Part shown: in pieces, positions 1 through 8,474 of the stretch
Numbering within the stretch: the stretch's first letter is position 1
Layout: every line of letters starts with the position of its first letter
Source: Streptococcus parasanguinis
Lineage (GTDB): Bacteria; Bacillota; Bacilli; Lactobacillales; Streptococcaceae
NCBI RefSeq assembly: GCF_001073155.1
Contig: NZ_JVEE01000007.1
Location: 1 to 35,205, forward strand
Direction: 5' to 3'
DNA: 35,205 nucleotides
Position numbers and translations under genes: made by a program
The notes under the pieces: model-generated
What the model was told of the DNA's origin: nothing
What the model saw: the letters and a program-made list of their open reading frames with translations, nothing else
Database searches by the model: none

Positions 1-12
1 TATTTTAGCATA
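1..12. repeat. attL core, left copy of the 12-bp terminal direct repeat
   Basis: TATTTTAGCATA here is repeated exactly as the last 12 bases of the window, in the same orientation. One copy lies next to the integrase gene and the other at the far end of the late operon, which is where attL and attR should be. The true core may be longer, because sequence left of base 1 and right of the last base is not visible. Confidence 0.85.
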
Positions 13-118
13 TTTCAAAAATGCTTTCTATTAATTTCTATTAATACTTTAAAAGCCTTTAAAACAAGGTTTTCTAATTTTAATAGTTATCTGTTAATTC
101 TCAATGGTTAATAAAAAC

Positions 119-138
119 CGTATTCAAAACCGTATTCA
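119..138. repeat. Left pair of integrase arm-type sites
   Basis: Two CGTATTCA octamers start at 119 and 131, that is 12 bp apart with 4 bp between them. The same octamer occurs as a pair with the same spacing and orientation near the other end (35116-35135). Paired short direct repeats beside each att core are what lambda- and Tn916-type integrases bind through their N-terminal arm-binding domain. The role is inferred from position and symmetry. Confidence 0.65.
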
Positions 139-156
139 TTTTCTTGCCCGTATAGT

Positions 157-188
157 TAAAAAAGCGAACTGAAAACAGTTCTTTTTTT
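157..188. terminator. Bidirectional intrinsic terminator near attL
   Basis: GAACTG (166-171), an AAAA loop and CAGTTC (176-181) form a perfect stem. It is preceded by a run of A and followed by seven T, so it can stop transcription from either side. It would insulate the phage late operon from host transcription entering at attL. Confidence 0.7.
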
Positions 189-210
189 ATTGTCTATTCT
201 AATAGACAAT
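189..210. repeat. Perfect 10-bp inverted repeat near attL
   Basis: ATTGTCTATT, CT and AATAGACAAT form a perfect palindrome with a 2-nt centre, directly after the terminator at 157-188. It could be a third stem of a terminator cluster or a protein site in the attP arm (Int or Xis). Nothing in the sequence decides between these. Confidence 0.5.
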
Positions 211-236
211 CTTAAAATTTTCCGTTATAACAGCAA

Positions 237-265
237 TAAAAAAAGCCCCTTCCATTTGGAAGGGG
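237..265 (-). terminator. Terminator of the late operon
   Basis: On the minus strand CCCCTTCC, a 4-nt loop and GGAAGGGG make a perfect 8-bp stem followed by C and seven T. It lies 7 bp after the stop codon of the last late gene, so it ends the late transcript. Confidence 0.9.
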
Positions 266-272
266 TTAACCG

Positions 273-1052
273 TTATTGGTTTTTATTTTCTAGGGCTTCG
301 ATCCGGGAAATCAAGCTTGTCAAGTCTTCTTTAGTAGCAAAGGTTTCCTTTGCCTTGCTCAAAGTCTGAAACGGATCCCCGCCATTCGCTAGTTTGGTAT
401 CTATTAAAGCGTCCAAGCCTAGTTCTAAATGTTTGTTCTTAATGGTTTCCGTCATTTGACTTTGAAGCGCTGTATAGTTTACAAAGGTTTGATAAGCAAA
501 ATCTGAAGTTAGGTAGGTACTCAGATCCACCGCTTGCCCGGCTGGTCTAGCTTCCAGCGCTTCAATTCGCTGGACTAGGGCGCTATCATTATAAGACTGA
601 ATAGGGTGACTTTCTAAATAACGTTTAACGTTTTCAGCAATATCCACGGGGTGAATGGCCAAGTATTCGGAAATTTCATGTTGAATATTGACTTTTCCAA
701 GCTCCACAACTTCAGGCGCTTGATAGTTTTCAACCGACTGAATAACGTCAATTTTGGCGCTTTGGTCGCTCGGAAAAACATAGTCACCAGCTTCAATTTC
801 AAGTTGATAAACTCCAACCGGTAAGATTTTTGAAATGTTAAAATTCACCTTGGACCCTGTAACTGTGGTTTCAATCACTAGTTTCCCTTTTGATCCGGCA
901 AGTTTTACTTTTGCATTTTGCCCGTCTAGGGCTTCAATAGGCTTTCCAGCATAATCAAGTAAATCAAATTCAAAGACTGAAGCAAAATCGCCCTGTTTGA
1001 CAATTTCCCCGCCTTTGGTTTGCTTCAAGTTTGTAGAATTAATTCCCATCAT
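273..1052 (-). CDS. BppU-like baseplate/tail fibre protein at the end of the lysis module
   Basis: About 259 residues. The first ~110 residues look like the N-terminal domain of phage baseplate upper proteins (BppU_N type): all-beta, with a conserved phrase near residues 17-35 and a stretch of the form 'G.Y.LEIEAGDYVFPS'. The rest (about 140-259) is helical and coiled-coil-like and ends in an isoleucine/leucine-spaced helix. I use the ATG at 1052, whose ATGA overlaps the endolysin stop; an ATG 15 bp upstream (1067) is also open, and the next ATG follows at 1049. Baseplate proteins normally sit before the holins, so the position after the endolysin is unusual. It may be an accessory adsorption protein or a gene kept for the lysogen. 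The function is inferred from a fold-level resemblance only. Confidence 0.7.
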   Translation of the reverse strand: MMGINSTNLKQTKGGEIVKQGDFASVFEFDLLDYAGKPIEALDGQNAKVKLAGSKGKLVIETTVTGSKVNFNISKILPVGVYQLEIEAGDYVFPSDQSAKIDVIQSVENYQAPEVVELGKVNIQHEISEYLAIHPVDIAENVKRYLESHPIQSYNDSALVQRIEALEARPAGQAVDLSTYLTSDFAYQTFVNYTALQSQMTETIKNKHLELGLDALIDTKLANGGDPFQTLSKAKETFATKEDLTSLISRIEALENKNQ

Positions 1053-1786
1053 TCCAGCATACCCCATAGATCAGTACGGTTGCCGGCTTCATCCACGGGA
1101 CCGATAGCCATATAATTGCGGTTTCCGGAAGTTCCCACGTAAGAGATCCAGCGATAACCTGCATTGGTACCTTTGGAATCGTAATGAACCTTTTCACCCG
1201 GCTGATAAGTCGCCACGATTTCACCGGTTAAATCCGGATAACGGCGGACATTGATAGGGCTATCTCCCACTGTGAAAGTAGCTTCTTCAGGGAAGAATGG
1301 TACTTCATGGCTTTCCATGACTTCCGTAACGATCTCTTTGAGTTCTTCTTTTGGAAGTGGTTCGCCTTTAGGTCGGAAGGCTGTAGGGTAAAGAGTTGAA
1401 TAAGGGAAGGCCATAAGATTGAAAGCACCACCACCATTTGGCCCGGCTTCTCCGCCTTGGTTTTGACCAAGGAACCAGCCTTGGTTTCCGTCAATGTCAC
1501 TTACAAACATAGCAACGTGTGAAACCGGGGTCCATTCGTTTTCCGTGAAAATACAAACTTCACTGCCTTCAAGCTTTTCTACTTCATCAAAATAATCAAG
1601 AATACCGTTATTATAACGCTGTTCCCAAATATCTTTCACATAGCCGGAATTGGTACAGTTTGCAAAGGGAACGCCTAGCCAAATACAATATTTAGCGTAA
1701 CCGTCCCAGCATTGCCACCCGTAAGATCCATCAATATCAAAGCCGTAGCCCAGCACCTCATTTTGAAATAGTTGAATTTTATCCAT
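1049..1786 (-). CDS. Endolysin: N-terminal CHAP amidase/peptidase, C-terminal SH3b
   Basis: 245 residues from the ATG at 1786, which has AGGGGC 7 nt upstream; the open frame extends 9 codons further without a better site. Residues 1-140 form a CHAP (papain-like) domain: nucleophile Cys26 in 'WQCWDGYAKYC' and catalytic His90 in 'PVSHVAMF'. After a Pro/Glu-rich linker, residues about 165-245 are a bacterial SH3 domain ('INVRRYPDLTGEIV') that binds the cell wall. CHAP endolysins cut peptide or amide bonds of peptidoglycan, and this one has no signal peptide, so it depends on the holins upstream. It is translationally coupled to the next gene. Confidence 0.92.
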   Translation of the reverse strand: MDKIQLFQNEVLGYGFDIDGSYGWQCWDGYAKYCIWLGVPFANCTNSGYVKDIWEQRYNNGILDYFDEVEKLEGSEVCIFTENEWTPVSHVAMFVSDIDGNQGWFLGQNQGGEAGPNGGGAFNLMAFPYSTLYPTAFRPKGEPLPKEELKEIVTEVMESHEVPFFPEEATFTVGDSPINVRRYPDLTGEIVATYQPGEKVHYDSKGTNAGYRWISYVGTSGNRNYMAIGPVDEAGNRTDLWGMLE

Positions 1787-1800
1787 TTTTAAAGCCCCTG

Positions 1801-2130
1801 TTATTTCTTCCAAGCGTCATTAGCTGTTTTTACAGCCGATTCAATAAATGTATTTAACTGATCATTAGTTAAATAAATGTTATAAGCTTCAAGGCCTTCA
1901 ATAAGGCTTGTTTTAGCGTGTTCTAGCTTATCAGCGCCGTGAATGTCCAATTTATCGGCTACTTGTTCCGTAGCCTGTACGGCGTTCTTAGCTAGGATTT
2001 CAGCGGTTTCAAGTGCTTTCTTCCCGCCACGGGTTAAAAGGTACTGTTTAACGGAATTAACTACAATACCAACTAACACTACTAGAATACTCATAGCCCC
2101 GCTTACAACGATATCAGTAATTTGATTCAT
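1801..2130 (-). CDS. Holin, phage LL-H family
   Basis: 109 residues. One N-terminal membrane helix (about residues 5-26, 'IVVSGAMSILVVLVGIVV') is followed by a long charged, alanine-rich helical tail. This matches the LL-H-type holins of lactic-acid-bacteria phages. Its start overlaps the end of the upstream holin by 4 bp and the endolysin follows 14 bp downstream, so the three genes form a compact lysis cassette. With two holin-like proteins, one may form the lethal hole and the other tune timing or act as antiholin; the sequence does not say which. Confidence 0.85.
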   Translation of the reverse strand: MNQITDIVVSGAMSILVVLVGIVVNSVKQYLLTRGGKKALETAEILAKNAVQATEQVADKLDIHGADKLEHAKTSLIEGLEAYNIYLTNDQLNTFIESAVKTANDAWKK

Positions 2131-2585
2131 CTTTTTTTTCCTTTTTTCTTTTTAATTAATTTACTAGGTTCTTCTAGTCCTTCTTTTAGTTGAAACTTTT
2201 CGTGATCTATGTTTTGTTTTACAAAACGATCAAGGCCCGGAATTTCTACGCCCAGCGCTGACAAACTAGCCAAAATGCTGGATCCATAGGCCGCCATCAT
2301 GGCCATTATAAAAGCGTCCACAATGGGCGCTAGATTCATATATAACGCGAACGGGTACCCAATCGCCGTTATCAGGATCATGGCCGTGTGACTGACTAAA
2401 CCTTTCCGCCATTTACGGCTAGAAAAGTCATGGTAAGCCCACGCCCTTGATACTCCTAAAACAATATCAAGGGCCACGATCAGCATTAAGGCAAAAACGA
2501 TAAAATGTTCATCAATCCCGTGGGCGTAGAAGTCCTTAACCACCTCAAAAATTCCAAAAATTCCATCCGGTTCAATTACTTCCAC
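2127..2585 (-). CDS. Holin, phage_holin_4 (Cph1/toxin-secretion) family
   Basis: 152 residues with three hydrophobic segments (about residues 27-47, 67-88 and 88-112). The signature region around 'ALDIVLGVSRAW' is typical of the Bacteriophage_holin_4 family. The C-terminus is very basic ('KLIKKKKGKKR'), as expected for the cytoplasmic end of a holin. It oligomerises in the host membrane at the end of the lytic cycle so the endolysin can reach the wall. It is the first of two consecutive holin genes and overlaps the second by 4 bp. Confidence 0.88.
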   Translation of the reverse strand: MEVIEPDGIFGIFEVVKDFYAHGIDEHFIVFALMLIVALDIVLGVSRAWAYHDFSSRKWRKGLVSHTAMILITAIGYPFALYMNLAPIVDAFIMAMMAAYGSSILASLSALGVEIPGLDRFVKQNIDHEKFQLKEGLEEPSKLIKKKKGKKR

Positions 2586-2594
2586 AAGTCACCC

Positions 2595-3221
2595 TTATTC
2601 CTTTCCAACAAAAGGCCATGCTGTTGCTGTTCCTAGTTCCAGCTTGCCACCTTTCATAAATTCGCTGATTGGTTCGCCATTGTAGGTAAAGGCTTTTTGG
2701 GCCTGAATTAAAATCTTAATTCCTTCCCCGTCCACTTCTTCATGGCTAGGATCTTCCAATACAAATAAATCATCTGTTTGGAAGGTGTCGCCGGTTTTGG
2801 CAATAGGCAAAAGGTCCATATACTGTTTATAGATAGTTCCATAAGTGATATTTTTGGACATAACAGCATTAAGAATTGAAACGTGTGTCAATTTAGCGTT
2901 GTTTTCAACTAGCTTATTAATGGTTTCAAGCTGTTCTTTCTGCGCCTGTACTTTTAAATCTCGTTCCTTAGCTTTGACTTTCAAGTTGTCAATTTCCTGT
3001 ACGCTTTCAGACATTGCCTTTTCGGCGTATTCAGACTTAAAGTAAGCGTCTTTAGCAAGTTCAATCGCTTCAGCGTCCGGCTTGTTCCGGTGATCCCCCG
3101 CTACTCGCTGGGTGAAGCTATCAAAGCCCCCACTAGTTGCGTTTAAAGAAATGTCTGTGTGTGTGATTTTTCCATCTTCATCATATACCGGGTATTTCCC
3201 TACTACTGCATAAGTCCGCAT
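2595..3221 (-). CDS. DUF1366-family tail-tip region protein
   Basis: 208 residues. The N-terminus ('MRTYAVVGKYPVYDEDGK') and overall plan match the DUF1366 family found between the tail-fibre and holin genes of streptococcal phages. Residues about 65-115 are a predicted coiled coil, and the ends look beta-rich. The start overlaps the stop of the preceding gene (ATGA-type junction at 3221). No catalytic motif is visible. From position it is probably a structural or assembly protein of the tail tip, but this is inference. Confidence 0.8.
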   Translation of the reverse strand: MRTYAVVGKYPVYDEDGKITHTDISLNATSGGFDSFTQRVAGDHRNKPDAEAIELAKDAYFKSEYAEKAMSESVQEIDNLKVKAKERDLKVQAQKEQLETINKLVENNAKLTHVSILNAVMSKNITYGTIYKQYMDLLPIAKTGDTFQTDDLFVLEDPSHEEVDGEGIKILIQAQKAFTYNGEPISEFMKGGKLELGTATAWPFVGKE

Positions 3222-3469
3222 TATTCAGCTCCTTCTACTTTTAATTCATTGAGTTGGTTTTGAAGTTCTTCTTTTTCTTTTTGAAGGGCTTCAAAATCTG
3301 CTTGTAATTCGTCTTTTACTTTCTGAAGGTCTTGTTTCTCACCTTCAAGCTTTTGGGTGTATTCGTGGTAACTTTTTACTTGCGTTTGTAGTGTCGCAAT
3401 AATTACCGCTTTTTGCCCAATTTCTGAAGCTAGTTCAGAATGTACACCATTATAAAAATCTTCGTTCAT
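3221..3469 (-). CDS. Small coiled-coil protein in the tail-tip cluster
   Basis: 82 residues. Residues about 25-78 form a continuous heptad-like coiled coil rich in Glu, Lys, Gln and Leu. Small coiled-coil genes at this place are common in streptococcal phages, but no function is established that I can assign. It lies 12 bp after the Tal gene and overlaps the DUF1366 gene by one base. Confidence 0.72.
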   Translation of the reverse strand: MNEDFYNGVHSELASEIGQKAVIIATLQTQVKSYHEYTQKLEGEKQDLQKVKDELQADFEALQKEKEELQNQLNELKVEGAE

Positions 3470-3481
3470 TGATTTTCCTTT

Positions 3482-6400
3482 CTATACTCCATAGCTTTGA
3501 AGTTTTTGGAGTTCACTTCTCAAAGCGATTACTAGCGACTCGTTTAAGGTGTGGTTGTGCCTACCGGCTCCGGTCCCTGAGTGTGCTGTTGTATAATTGA
3601 CATTTGCAAAGTGTTGCCAACAATTAATAAGAGTTCTTAACACTTCGCGCAACCAGAAACCATCTGTCCCGGTACTTTTATTCAAAAGTTTGAAATCACC
3701 GGAAAAGATTTTAGAACCCCGGCTATTAGTACCAAAAGGCAAAATAGTAGGATCTAGCCATGTGTTAATTTGCCACCCGTAAGGGTTGGAATTGGTCGCT
3801 GGGTCGTAATCGTAAGAGTGTGTGAATTTTATTCGGTCACCTACAAGCGTTACTTTATCCGCATTATCGTGTTCCGTTGAAATCGTCCCGCGAATAGTGT
3901 CCACGATCATTCCGTTGAATCCCCCGCGGTTCCAATTCCTGTTCACGTCGTTATCCCGGCGGTCAGCCCCGATAACTACCCGGCTATTTATTGCGGTTCT
4001 ATTACCTAGGGAAATCGGGTTATTAAGAAACATCATCCCTTGGCTTGACGCGTTCGCTTCATCCCGGAAAATACCGGTGTTATTATCATGGAAAGACAAA
4101 CGGCCGTCATTTAGGTTAAGCACGGTTTTACCATTAATAGCGGAAATTATTTTCCCTTTTAACCAATCCACCAAGGCATATTCAATCTTAGCCTTAATAA
4201 ATTCAGCGTTTAAACCGTTGATATTATTAACATTCAGATTGAAAATGTTAGCTTGTGAAGCGTCAATTTCCTTAATGTGGGCCGTGTCAATTTGGGCGTT
4301 TCCAATCATTGATTTTTTAATAACACCATCTTTAATATAGGTTTTTTCACCAATTGAAAGCAAACCTTCATTAATTCTTATTGAGCCGTCCGGGTTCAAA
4401 TTTAATTGCCCCAGCACGTCCCCGGCGTTTGTTAAACTACGGATTGAATAGCTATTATTTAGCTGTGTTACTTGCGTCCGGACTGCTTCAGTCCCTTGTG
4501 CAACTTGAATCGCTTTCGCTTGTGCGTCACTAGCAAGGCTTTTTGCTTCATTGCTGGCCTTATAAGCATCATCAAATTGACTTGGTTTGTAAGGCCCTGT
4601 GTTGGATCCTCGTACAAGAATAGGTTCTTTAAACTCTACCCAGCCATTTTTAACCAGGTAAATGTAAAAAGGAAAATTACGATCTTCACCAAAAGCAAAA
4701 TCTTCCCGGACCGTGAAAGTTTGCTGAAATTCTTGCCATTCTTCCAAAGGGGGCCTATTCTTACCAATATCTGCATATAACAAAATTTTATTAAGTTTGT
4801 GATTTTTCACATTGAAGGCAAAATTATTATCCGGATACTCTTTAAAGCGGTATTTAAAACCCAAGGTATAGGTTTCACCGCGATAAATCTTCTTGACATA
4901 GATAGGCAATGAAAAACCTGTAAAAGTGTAGCTAGTTGCACCGCTTACCTTAATATCAAATACACCATCATTCAGGCTTACTGAACGGCCTGAATCTGTA
5001 TTATTAATAAGGGTGTTGGTTGTCATAGTCATTGAATTAACAATCAGATTATTATCATCTGTTACGTATTTTCCAACTTCCGTTTGAAAAATTCGATCAT
5101 TTAATAACATCCGGGAAATATTGCTAGCTATTTCACTCCCCACGGTACCAAAGGCCTGTACAAATACATCCGACGTCCGGGCAAAATCACTATAAGCCCG
5201 CTTATTGTCTGAAAGTTCTTTGGTAATTGTCGCATACTGACCATCCAAGCCGTTCTTATAAGTCGCAAACTGTGTTAATTGCCCATCTGTTTGATTAAAC
5301 TTCTGTTCAATCTCACTAATTTTTTCATTATAAGTATTTTTAGCAACGTAATTTTTCCCAAATTCAGCGCGCTCCCGGCTGATACCTTCAGCGGTTTTAG
5401 TTTCCAAAAAGCGGTTAAACTTTTCTGAAGTTGTGCCGTCCGGGTTAAAGTTTGTAGAAATCGTGTCTAATTTAGTCTTTAGGCCTTGCGCTGTTCTTTC
5501 AAATTCAGCTTGTGCCTGTGTTACTAAATATTCTTGATCTTCCGGGGCGGGTACCCAATCAGTTTCATTCGTTCCAGCGGAAACAATCAAATTTTTAATC
5601 TGTACGTTACCACTGCCTTCATCAAGGTTTAAATAAAGTTCAATGCTTTCAATGTCTTCAGGGTTCCCCTGATTGTAAGGTTTCCAAATAAAAGGCTCTG
5701 AATACTTCCCGGATTTTTCGCTAGAAACATCAATGAAAGCTTTCCCCGTTGTAAGGTTGTTTATTGCAAAATCCCACTGTGCCTGACCGTTTTTGTATCT
5801 AACTACCCGATTAATACGGAATTTCTTTACAGCGTCTTCCGCCTGATAATCAAAAGAAAGTCTTAACTTTTGATCAGTTCCCCAGCCGTGGGAATCTTTT
5901 GAAAACGTGTAAAGTTTGGTATTATTCCCGACGTCTGCCGGCTTCCCTGTGCCTAAAACGTAGTTTCTCAAACCGATATTAGTAGTGAATTTCTCCTTCA
6001 CCCCGTCAATCAATTCAGTTACTTCCGCTTTGCTTGGTTTGCCGTCTAAATCCGCCTGAACCTTTGTTTTAAAAGTAGTTAGCTCATTTTGGGCCGTTTG
6101 GTTTTGCTGTTTAATCGCTTCAAGTTCGCCTTTTGCTTGTTCCGCTATCCTCTTAGCGTCGTCCGCAAGTTTACCAAGCCCGGATTTATTCAAAGCGTCA
6201 TTGATCTGTTGTTCAGTTTTGGCGCTTTGCTGGTCCATAGCCTGTTTCAGCTCATTGAATTTCTGATCAATTTTTTCCCTTAGACTAACTTCATTGTAAG
6301 TCCTTAGAATTTCTTCCCAAACTTCCCCGGTCCAGCGGTACATGATTTTATGGCCTTCATGTTCCGGGTCCGGTTTGTACCAAATATCGTTGATCATTAC

Positions 6401-7672
6401 CTTTTTAGGGTATTTCTTAACCGGATCTTCGGTACTATACCAATTCGTGTTATAACCGTCCGCCGTTTTGATAAAGTCCGGCAAGTTTTCAATAAAGCTA
6501 TTAAATTCATTATTGATAAATTCTTCTACTGCTTTATCAGCTACCGCCTGAACCTTGGAAGATGAACTTTCACCGATCTGATCCCCTAACTTGATATCAC
6601 TAGACTGATCATTTAAACGGTTGAAAGTAATTTCAAAAATCCGTGTATCATAATCTAGCTTCTTATCATGTCGGACTACCCGGATAGTGTCCCCGATTTT
6701 TACGCCCCGCAAGTAAACACTTGAAGTTTTCAAGGTTAATTGTGGGCGGGCTGAATTAATCAAGGTTTGGTAAGTCAACTTAATCAATTCATTCGGGTCT
6801 TCTTCTTCATTGAAATCAGTAAAACCGATTTTAGGGCGCATTGTGCCGTTTGAATTTTTGATCCCGTAAGTCCTAGTCATTTCAGGAATTTCTAAATATT
6901 TTTGGCCTTTAGGCTTATCCAGCGGGTCCCCTTTAGCTTTGGACCAGACCACATCTTCGAAGGTGATTTTTCGGCCGTAACCGTCCCCACCTTTTCCGCT
7001 TTCTTCAGCGCTTGAAACCTGTTCACCTTTACCGCGTCCAATTAAGGCCGTAAAAATGTTAGTCCTTTCTACTTCCTTCAGGATCTCTAGCGCATTATGT
7101 CCATAGACTACCCGTTTCCCTACGGCTTCACCGATTTTCTTTTTAAAATCAATGTACCGGGCGCCCAGGCCGTTGCTGTTCATTTCAACAAAGAACTGCA
7201 TTTCAAGGCCCCAAACCTTACAAAGTTTTTTAAGGGCGTCAAATACTGAAGTATAGTAAAAATTCGTGCTGTGGTTTGTGGTATCGGCCACAAAACGGGC
7301 CTGCCAATTCGTACCCTGTAAGAGTTCATTGATCACCGGTTTAGCCGGTGTGTTTTTAGGGCGCTTATCAAATACCGGGGTTTTCCGTAGTTCTTCAATA
7401 CCGGATTGAACACCGGTAAAGGTTGAAATTTCCCCTTTAGTTGATTTTTGGGCGATATAAAAATAATGAAAAAGGTGTGTATTTTCCATTGATTGAATGG
7501 CCATAAACTCCACCTTTTCAAATTCATCATCATTTAATGCCTTCATCTCAACTGTCAAACGATCTGAAACGTAGTTATCAGTAGTAAGCGCGTATTTTTG
7601 AAGTGCTGACTTGATAGCGTTTCTTCTCACTACTTTGATAAGCTGTTCCTCTTTATCAAATAAATAAATCAC
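3482..7672 (-). CDS. Tal-like tail-tip/receptor-binding protein (prophage endopeptidase tail family)
   Basis: 1396 residues with a GTG start whose bases overlap the Dit stop. Residues 1 to ~380 resemble the siphophage Tal/gp18 hub domain (Prophage_tail). A coiled coil follows at ~460-560. Two beta-sandwich regions resemble carbohydrate-binding modules: ~570-710, opening with 'LRNYVLGTGKPADVGNN' and ending near 'NETDWVPAPED', and ~875-1030, opening with 'NLIVNSMTM' and ending near 'NTGPYKPSQFDD'. The C-terminal third carries fibre-like repeats and ends with a 'GAGRHNHTLNESL' segment, as in long tail-tip proteins of streptococcal phages. It should form the tail tip, bind a wall polysaccharide and open the wall; no unambiguous peptidase active site is visible. 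Confidence 0.88.
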   Translation of the reverse strand: MIYLFDKEEQLIKVVRRNAIKSALQKYALTTDNYVSDRLTVEMKALNDDEFEKVEFMAIQSMENTHLFHYFYIAQKSTKGEISTFTGVQSGIEELRKTPVFDKRPKNTPAKPVINELLQGTNWQARFVADTTNHSTNFYYTSVFDALKKLCKVWGLEMQFFVEMNSNGLGARYIDFKKKIGEAVGKRVVYGHNALEILKEVERTNIFTALIGRGKGEQVSSAEESGKGGDGYGRKITFEDVVWSKAKGDPLDKPKGQKYLEIPEMTRTYGIKNSNGTMRPKIGFTDFNEEEDPNELIKLTYQTLINSARPQLTLKTSSVYLRGVKIGDTIRVVRHDKKLDYDTRIFEITFNRLNDQSSDIKLGDQIGESSSSKVQAVADKAVEEFINNEFNSFIENLPDFIKTADGYNTNWYSTEDPVKKYPKKVMINDIWYKPDPEHEGHKIMYRWTGEVWEEILRTYNEVSLREKIDQKFNELKQAMDQQSAKTEQQINDALNKSGLGKLADDAKRIAEQAKGELEAIKQQNQTAQNELTTFKTKVQADLDGKPSKAEVTELIDGVKEKFTTNIGLRNYVLGTGKPADVGNNTKLYTFSKDSHGWGTDQKLRLSFDYQAEDAVKKFRINRVVRYKNGQAQWDFAINNLTTGKAFIDVSSEKSGKYSEPFIWKPYNQGNPEDIESIELYLNLDEGSGNVQIKNLIVSAGTNETDWVPAPEDQEYLVTQAQAEFERTAQGLKTKLDTISTNFNPDGTTSEKFNRFLETKTAEGISRERAEFGKNYVAKNTYNEKISEIEQKFNQTDGQLTQFATYKNGLDGQYATITKELSDNKRAYSDFARTSDVFVQAFGTVGSEIASNISRMLLNDRIFQTEVGKYVTDDNNLIVNSMTMTTNTLINNTDSGRSVSLNDGVFDIKVSGATSYTFTGFSLPIYVKKIYRGETYTLGFKYRFKEYPDNNFAFNVKNHKLNKILLYADIGKNRPPLEEWQEFQQTFTVREDFAFGEDRNFPFYIYLVKNGWVEFKEPILVRGSNTGPYKPSQFDDAYKASNEAKSLASDAQAKAIQVAQGTEAVRTQVTQLNNSYSIRSLTNAGDVLGQLNLNPDGSIRINEGLLSIGEKTYIKDGVIKKSMIGNAQIDTAHIKEIDASQANIFNLNVNNINGLNAEFIKAKIEYALVDWLKGKIISAINGKTVLNLNDGRLSFHDNNTGIFRDEANASSQGMMFLNNPISLGNRTAINSRVVIGADRRDNDVNRNWNRGGFNGMIVDTIRGTISTEHDNADKVTLVGDRIKFTHSYDYDPATNSNPYGWQINTWLDPTILPFGTNSRGSKIFSGDFKLLNKSTGTDGFWLREVLRTLINCWQHFANVNYTTAHSGTGAGRHNHTLNESLVIALRSELQKLQSYGV

Positions 7673-8460
7673 GCTCTTTCATCCCTCCAAACTACTTTTT
7701 TTACTACTGCATTAACCGCGGTGATTGTGTCACCGTCCCGGACTTTAAACAATTCCAGCGGGCTGAATCGGTCTAATTCGCTCAAAATATTCCGGTTTCC
7801 ATAGGTTGCCTTAACTTCATCCGGATCAAAAGAAATCACAATATCTTGCCCTGGTGCATAGCTCCCCGAAAAAGAAATAACTTTAGATCCGTTCACAATC
7901 TGCACCCGGTCAGTGGTTTTTGACGGCGTGACTGTAATTGATTCCGGTAAGACTTCCACGGCGTCAATAAGAGAAATAGGCCCTGTTGAAGTTTGGGGCC
8001 TTTTCTTCTTATATCCATCCGGAATTAATAAGCTGAACTTACTAACAATACTTAGGCTAGTTTCTTCAAAGCTATCTGCCCCGTTAAAATAACCATAGTA
8101 AATATATTCCGGTTCATCCATGAAAGAAATTTCAAGGAATCCGCTTTGGGCGTGTGTCCTTAAAATTTTGTTTAATTTAGCGAACTTGTCCCGCATTTGT
8201 GCGCTGGTGTCCGCTGTAAGTTGGTATTTAATTTCCAGGGTGCGCTCTTCATCCTCATAATCATCCACCCAAACACCGCGCCGGCCTGTAACCTTGGTAG
8301 TTGAAACATTCCGGCCCAATAGGCCACGGCCTGAAACTGTTAAGTGGCGGTACCCCTCAATTAAATTATTGAGGGGTTGACCGTTAATAATTAGATTGTC
8401 GCTAGGTTCTAAAACTGTAACGGCTTGATCTAATTTCTTCAGATTAGCGTAATTATACAT
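7669..8460 (-). CDS. dit: Distal tail protein (Dit)
   Basis: 263 residues, a Sipho_tail family member. The N-terminal half holds the beta-barrel hub region, with 'GLLGRNVSTTKVTGRRGVWV' near residues 45-65. The C-terminal half is a galectin-like fold closing with 'LELFKVRDGDTITAVN'. Dit hexamers join the tail tube to the Tal hub and carry the baseplate. Its place between tape measure and Tal is the standard siphovirus order. It overlaps the Tal start by 4 bp, and its own ATG has a good GGAAGG-type site. Confidence 0.9.
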   Translation of the reverse strand: MYNYANLKKLDQAVTVLEPSDNLIINGQPLNNLIEGYRHLTVSGRGLLGRNVSTTKVTGRRGVWVDDYEDEERTLEIKYQLTADTSAQMRDKFAKLNKILRTHAQSGFLEISFMDEPEYIYYGYFNGADSFEETSLSIVSKFSLLIPDGYKKKRPQTSTGPISLIDAVEVLPESITVTPSKTTDRVQIVNGSKVISFSGSYAPGQDIVISFDPDEVKATYGNRNILSELDRFSPLELFKVRDGDTITAVNAVVKKVVWRDERA

Positions 8461-8474
8461 ATTTTTTTCCCTTC

